Assembly (NCBI GenBank): GCA_027575765.1
Contig: JANBPT010001229.1
Location: 1-12,056, forward strand
Source of the DNA: Tieghemiomyces parasiticus
Taxonomy: Eukaryota > Kickxellomycota > Dimargaritomycetes > Dimargaritales > Dimargaritaceae
Direction: 5' to 3'
Length of the DNA stretch: 12,056 nt
Below, in pieces: positions 8,827 through 12,056 of this stretch. The position numbers were made by a program, and so were the translations under genes. The notes under the pieces were generated by a model that ran no database searches, had not been told where the DNA came from, and worked only from the letters and a program-made list of their open reading frames with translations. Position 1 is the first letter of the stretch, and every line of letters starts with the position of its first letter.

Positions 8827-11800
8827 CTATGACGTCGTTTCTGGGTCGGCTACAGGTTTGTACCGGTACTCAAACACAATGTCCTGACTCGACTTCCACA
8901 CGTGCCGCTTGACGGTTCCCAGTGTCGCCGTGACGGGCAGGATCTGGTCACCGCACAGGACCTCGAGCCACACCTCGGGTGGAATCTCACGGGGCAGAGG
9001 CGGGTCGGGCCCTAACTGCCCAGGCCGGTGGAGGGTCTTGATCCCGCGGCGACGGCGATCCTGTTCCTGGAGGGTCCAGAGTTGCGCGGCTGGTGGAGGG
9101 AGAATCTCGAGTTTCTCCACCGCGTAGGCTAGCACTTTGCGCACGCGCAGCAGGCGGTTGGCTACCAGTCGGATGCTGCCCTGGTGGCGCGGCGCAGGTT
9201 TGGTCGGGTCTCCAGCGTAACGGACGGCGTGGTGGGATCGAGGTCGCATCAGGAAGCTGAGCTTGACGGGTTCCTTGAGCGGGGCGTGGTTACACAGCAA
9301 AAAATCGAGCAGCCAGGACGGGGCCACGCTCTCAAAATACTCCAGGCTGCGCAGGGTGCGAACCGGAACATGAATATCCAGTGCCGGGGAGGTGGGTAAA
9401 GGACGGCCGTCCTCGACGGAGGCGGGGGTGGCGGCAGCCACTACGCGGCGCGATGCCTGGTACTTGGCGTCCGTAACGACGCGCTTGATGCGAAGGAATG
9501 TGCCCACCGAGCCGCGGTACAACGGAAAGGACGCGGAGGAGTCGGCCGATTCCTCAAATATTAATAAAGTGGTGTCTGGCGGGATCAGCAAGGGTGGGCA
9601 CTCATTGTAAGGGTAGAGGACGCTACGGTCAATGTTGAAACGTTGGGGCGGAATATGGACGGGTACTAAGGGTTGGGAGGCCAGACTGGCCGGACCCGGG
9701 GATCGGGCCGCCTGCTGCGGGGCGGAGGAAAACACGGGCTCCGGGGCGGCTGTCGAGGGGGTAGACGACGATGGCGGGCTCGGGTCGGTGGTAGGAACCG
9801 GTACATGGCCGGTCGGGTTGGGCGGTGGGGTAGTGGACGGGAGGGGTGACACCGCCGGGGTTTCCGCCGTTTCGCTATCCGGCTCCGCGGCCGGGAGGAC
9901 GCTGACAGAGCTGCCGAGCTGCGTAGCCAGGTCGATTGCCGGCGGCGGCGGCATATCGTCAATGGATGGTAGAGGGTACGTGGCAGTGGTAGTGCTGCTG
10001 GTGGTCCGGCGCCGGCGCACCGATAAGTTCTTGAGCTTATCCATAAACCGAGACGGACTCGCAGCGCCGGGGGAGGCCGGGGCCGGCGGGGGGCTCCCCG
10101 GATCGGGCTCGCTGGTCGGCACGCGGGTGCTGTGCAGCCGGGAGGGTACCGAGCTGGCCGACAGGGTTTCGAATGTTTCGCCTGGCCCACGCATGAACTG
10201 CTGGAGTTTGCGCTGGACATCGGCTGTGGGTGACTCGGTGGGTGGGTCAGGCCGAACACCCGGGGTGAGCCGCGGTGAGGGTCGGACCGGCTCGTCGGAC
10301 GGCGGCACCGGAGTGGAGGTAGTGGGATCGGTGCCAGTCGGCGGAGGCTCGGTCAGCACTTTGGACAGGCTGGACGATTTAGGCCGGTTGATCGACAAGG
10401 CGCGGCTGGCTGGGAATTTGGGCAAAGCGGTCGGCGCTGGGAGCGTGGGGTGGACCGTGTCCTCGGTGGGACGGGCCCGGGGGCTGGAAGTGGCGCTGGA
10501 CAACGATGACACGCTACCTTCGGCTTCTGAAGCCTCATCCGAACTGGGCAATGGGGCGGCGGTAGTGGTGGAGAGTATGGCGACGGGGGCGAGGGACGGA
10601 AACGGGCGGGCGACGGCGGCTCCCAGCGGCGGGCGGGTCGTAAAGGGCCGCTGTAGAGCCTCATTAACCCCGCCCAGCGTCAGGCGGGTGTCCGTGTACC
10701 CCTCGAACAGATAGCGCAGGACCCAGCGGCCCACATTCATGCGCTGGTCCATGGGTAGGTCAGAACGGCCGGAGTCGAGGACGGTGGGTCCGTGGATGCG
10801 GTTGAGGGTGCGTTCGGCCGGTGACCGGCCGACAGCATCGTCGTCAACCTCGTCGAGGGGCGCGGCCAGCAGGAGGTCGGCGTATTGTTCCGTATCAAAG
10901 CAGCGTCCAATGTCGAGGTGTACAGACAAGGCGCCAATTTTGGTGTCGACGACGCACCAGGCCTGCAGCACGTCATCCGTATTGAGCTGCTCCACGCAGC
11001 GTTCCCAGGCCTCATTGAGCACAGAGCGTGGTGGTTCGGAGTCAAAGCGGACGCTACGGCTCGTAGGTGGGGCAAATTGGGTCAAAGGTCCGAGTGACCG
11101 CACCCGGCGGCAGCGCATGAGGTCCCAGAGGGATACATCGCCGGCCGTATCGAGGGCGATGACGTGGAACTTATCGTTGAGTACAGTACAGCGCACCAGA
11201 CCGTGGTTACCTTCGATGACGGCGTCCGGGTGGGCGCGGACCACAGCCAGGCTACCACTATCGAGGTTCGGGTCCGTGCCGTCCTCAGTAAGGGAGCCGA
11301 CTGGTTCGCCATTAAGTGTGTAAGCATGCAAATCTGAGGACCCGTGGGGGTATACGGGGGCGGACTCGGGGGCGCCGCTGACCCATCGGTCACCGAGGTA
11401 AGCGGCCGGAGGGACGGGTGAGGGCGGCGTGTCGTCCAGGTGGGGAAAGGGTACCGTGGACGACGGGACTGGGGCGGGTGCCGTGTCGAGCAACTGGGCC
11501 GCCAATGACGCTGGTGGGCATGTGGTAGGGGCGCCGGTCGGGTCGGCCAGGCCCTGGGGTTGGTCGTTACGAATGTCGCGCCAACAGCTGACATCGGCGG
11601 CGGTGGTGGCCGTCCACACGTGACTCTGTCCGACGGCGACCAGACTGACGATACCGCGGGGTTCCCGTGCCAAGGCCACGCTCTCGCACTCCGTAGGAGG
11701 TTGGATGGCGGGCGGGCCCAGCGGCATGGGAGCGCCGGGGCGCGGGGCGGCCGGGACGGCCATGCGGACGCCGTTGGTCATGGTCTTGGCAATGAGGCCG

Positions 11801-12056
11801 TCCTTACCGCCCGAGTAGAAATAGTTAAAGCGCGGATGGTCCGAGTAGAGGCACCACACGGAATCGGCGTGGTAGGTATAGGTAGAGATACAGCGGCCGG
11901 CGGTTAACGACCACAGTTTGATGGTGGTATCGGATGAGCCGGACAGAATCAGCTCTCCGTCGGGACTGACGCAGACGGCGCGGATGTTGTCGGTGTGGCC
12001 GGTCAGCTTAGTGACGCATCGGTTTGCGCGCGGGTCCCAGATGCGTACCAACTTTT
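8827..12056 (-). CDS. WDR48/UAF1-like WD40 protein, 5' end cut off by the window
   Basis: This is a partial homologue of WDR48 (UAF1; fission yeast Bun107, budding yeast Duf1), a WD40 scaffold that binds and activates USP1/USP12/USP46-type deubiquitinases. The frame is open to the window edge, so the start lies beyond 12056; the codon at 12051-12049 is TTG (Leu), not a start. Counting that Leu as residue 1, WD repeats are clear at GHTDNIRAVCVSPDGELILS (18-37), SGSSDTTIKLW and YSGGKDGLI (79-87). LNDKFHVIALDTAGDVSLWD (291-310) matches a blade typical of WDR48. Residues about 485-800 are a Pro/Ser/Thr-rich linker. The C-terminal WDR48 domain (DUF3337, SUMO-like) spans about 806-1065, with VRKVLAYAVEKLEIL and TVKRHVWKSSQDIVFEYRYK near the end. 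TAG stop at 8827-8829. No intron is needed in this stretch. At least 1,075 residues makes it longer than human WDR48 (about 680). Confidence 0.9.
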   Translation of the reverse strand, partial: KLVRIWDPRANRCVTKLTGHTDNIRAVCVSPDGELILSGSSDTTIKLWSLTAGRCISTYTYHADSVWCLYSDHPRFNYFYSGGKDGLIAKTMTNGVRMAVPAAPRPGAPMPLGPPAIQPPTECESVALAREPRGIVSLVAVGQSHVWTATTAADVSCWRDIRNDQPQGLADPTGAPTTCPPASLAAQLLDTAPAPVPSSTVPFPHLDDTPPSPVPPAAYLGDRWVSGAPESAPVYPHGSSDLHAYTLNGEPVGSLTEDGTDPNLDSGSLAVVRAHPDAVIEGNHGLVRCTVLNDKFHVIALDTAGDVSLWDLMRCRRVRSLGPLTQFAPPTSRSVRFDSEPPRSVLNEAWERCVEQLNTDDVLQAWCVVDTKIGALSVHLDIGRCFDTEQYADLLLAAPLDEVDDDAVGRSPAERTLNRIHGPTVLDSGRSDLPMDQRMNVGRWVLRYLFEGYTDTRLTLGGVNEALQRPFTTRPPLGAAVARPFPSLAPVAILSTTTAAPLPSSDEASEAEGSVSSLSSATSSPRARPTEDTVHPTLPAPTALPKFPASRALSINRPKSSSLSKVLTEPPPTGTDPTTSTPVPPSDEPVRPSPRLTPGVRPDPPTESPTADVQRKLQQFMRGPGETFETLSASSVPSRLHSTRVPTSEPDPGSPPPAPASPGAASPSRFMDKLKNLSVRRRRTTSSTTTATYPLPSIDDMPPPPAIDLATQLGSSVSVLPAAEPDSETAETPAVSPLPSTTPPPNPTGHVPVPTTDPSPPSSSTPSTAAPEPVFSSAPQQAARSPGPASLASQPLVPVHIPPQRFNIDRSVLYPYNECPPLLIPPDTTLLIFEESADSSASFPLYRGSVGTFLRIKRVVTDAKYQASRRVVAAATPASVEDGRPLPTSPALDIHVPVRTLRSLEYFESVAPSWLLDFLLCNHAPLKEPVKLSFLMRPRSHHAVRYAGDPTKPAPRHQGSIRLVANRLLRVRKVLAYAVEKLEILPPPAAQLWTLQEQDRRRRGIKTLHRPGQLGPDPPLPREIPPEVWLEVLCGDQILPVTATLGTVKRHVWKSSQDIVFEYRYKPVADPETTS

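Noticed and set aside
9632..10714. 360-codon open frame on the + strand
   Set aside because: It is antisense to the Pro/Ser/Thr-rich linker of the WDR48-like gene. GC-rich Pro/Ala/Ser codons rarely make stops on the opposite strand. Its translation is Gly/Val/Arg-rich with no domain.
12049..12051. Start codon of the WDR48-like gene at 12051
   Set aside because: The codon is TTG, the frame continues upstream to the window edge, and the first WD40 blades of the family are missing. The gene is truncated here, not started.

Overview
The window looks like a piece of a fungal nuclear genome. The main evidence is a Zn(II)2Cys6 binuclear-cluster transcription factor, a family essentially confined to fungi. 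It is accompanied by long GC-rich, apparently intron-poor genes and degraded eukaryotic transposable elements. I cannot name the species, and an early-diverging fungal lineage is only a guess. No prokaryotic operon, CRISPR array, rRNA or convincing tRNA is visible.

Layout: positions 1-3346 are a CpG desert. I found no CG dinucleotide in 1-2832 and one (2833) up to 3346, although base composition is moderate. Its first kilobase carries the decayed 3' end of a LINE-type (non-LTR) retrotransposon: the end of the reverse transcriptase, the segment after it, and a C-terminal Cys/His knuckle. It shows Arg-to-Cys changes and stops as expected from decay of methylated CpG. The rest of the desert (about 1066-3346) has no recognisable gene and switches between purine-rich and pyrimidine-rich blocks. 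CpG returns between 3347 and about 3770.

A Zn2Cys6 regulator (4334-6655, + strand, 773 aa) follows. Its stop codon lies inside a GTAAGT splice-donor consensus, so its C-terminus is open to question. Between it and the next gene lies a broken mariner-family transposase (about 7150-8269, + strand). It has recognisable N-terminal helix-turn-helix blocks and all three catalytic aspartates, but several frameshifts and stops. Its CpG content is near normal, so it has had a different history from the LINE region.

The right-hand third (8827-12056, - strand) is the 3' part of a WDR48/UAF1-like gene, the WD40 cofactor of USP1/USP12/USP46-type deubiquitinases. Its 5' end lies beyond the window. The two intact genes are convergent and separated by the mariner remnant. 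Nothing suggests they share a pathway. I see no clearly new multi-gene system; the sharp CpG desert is the most unusual signal.
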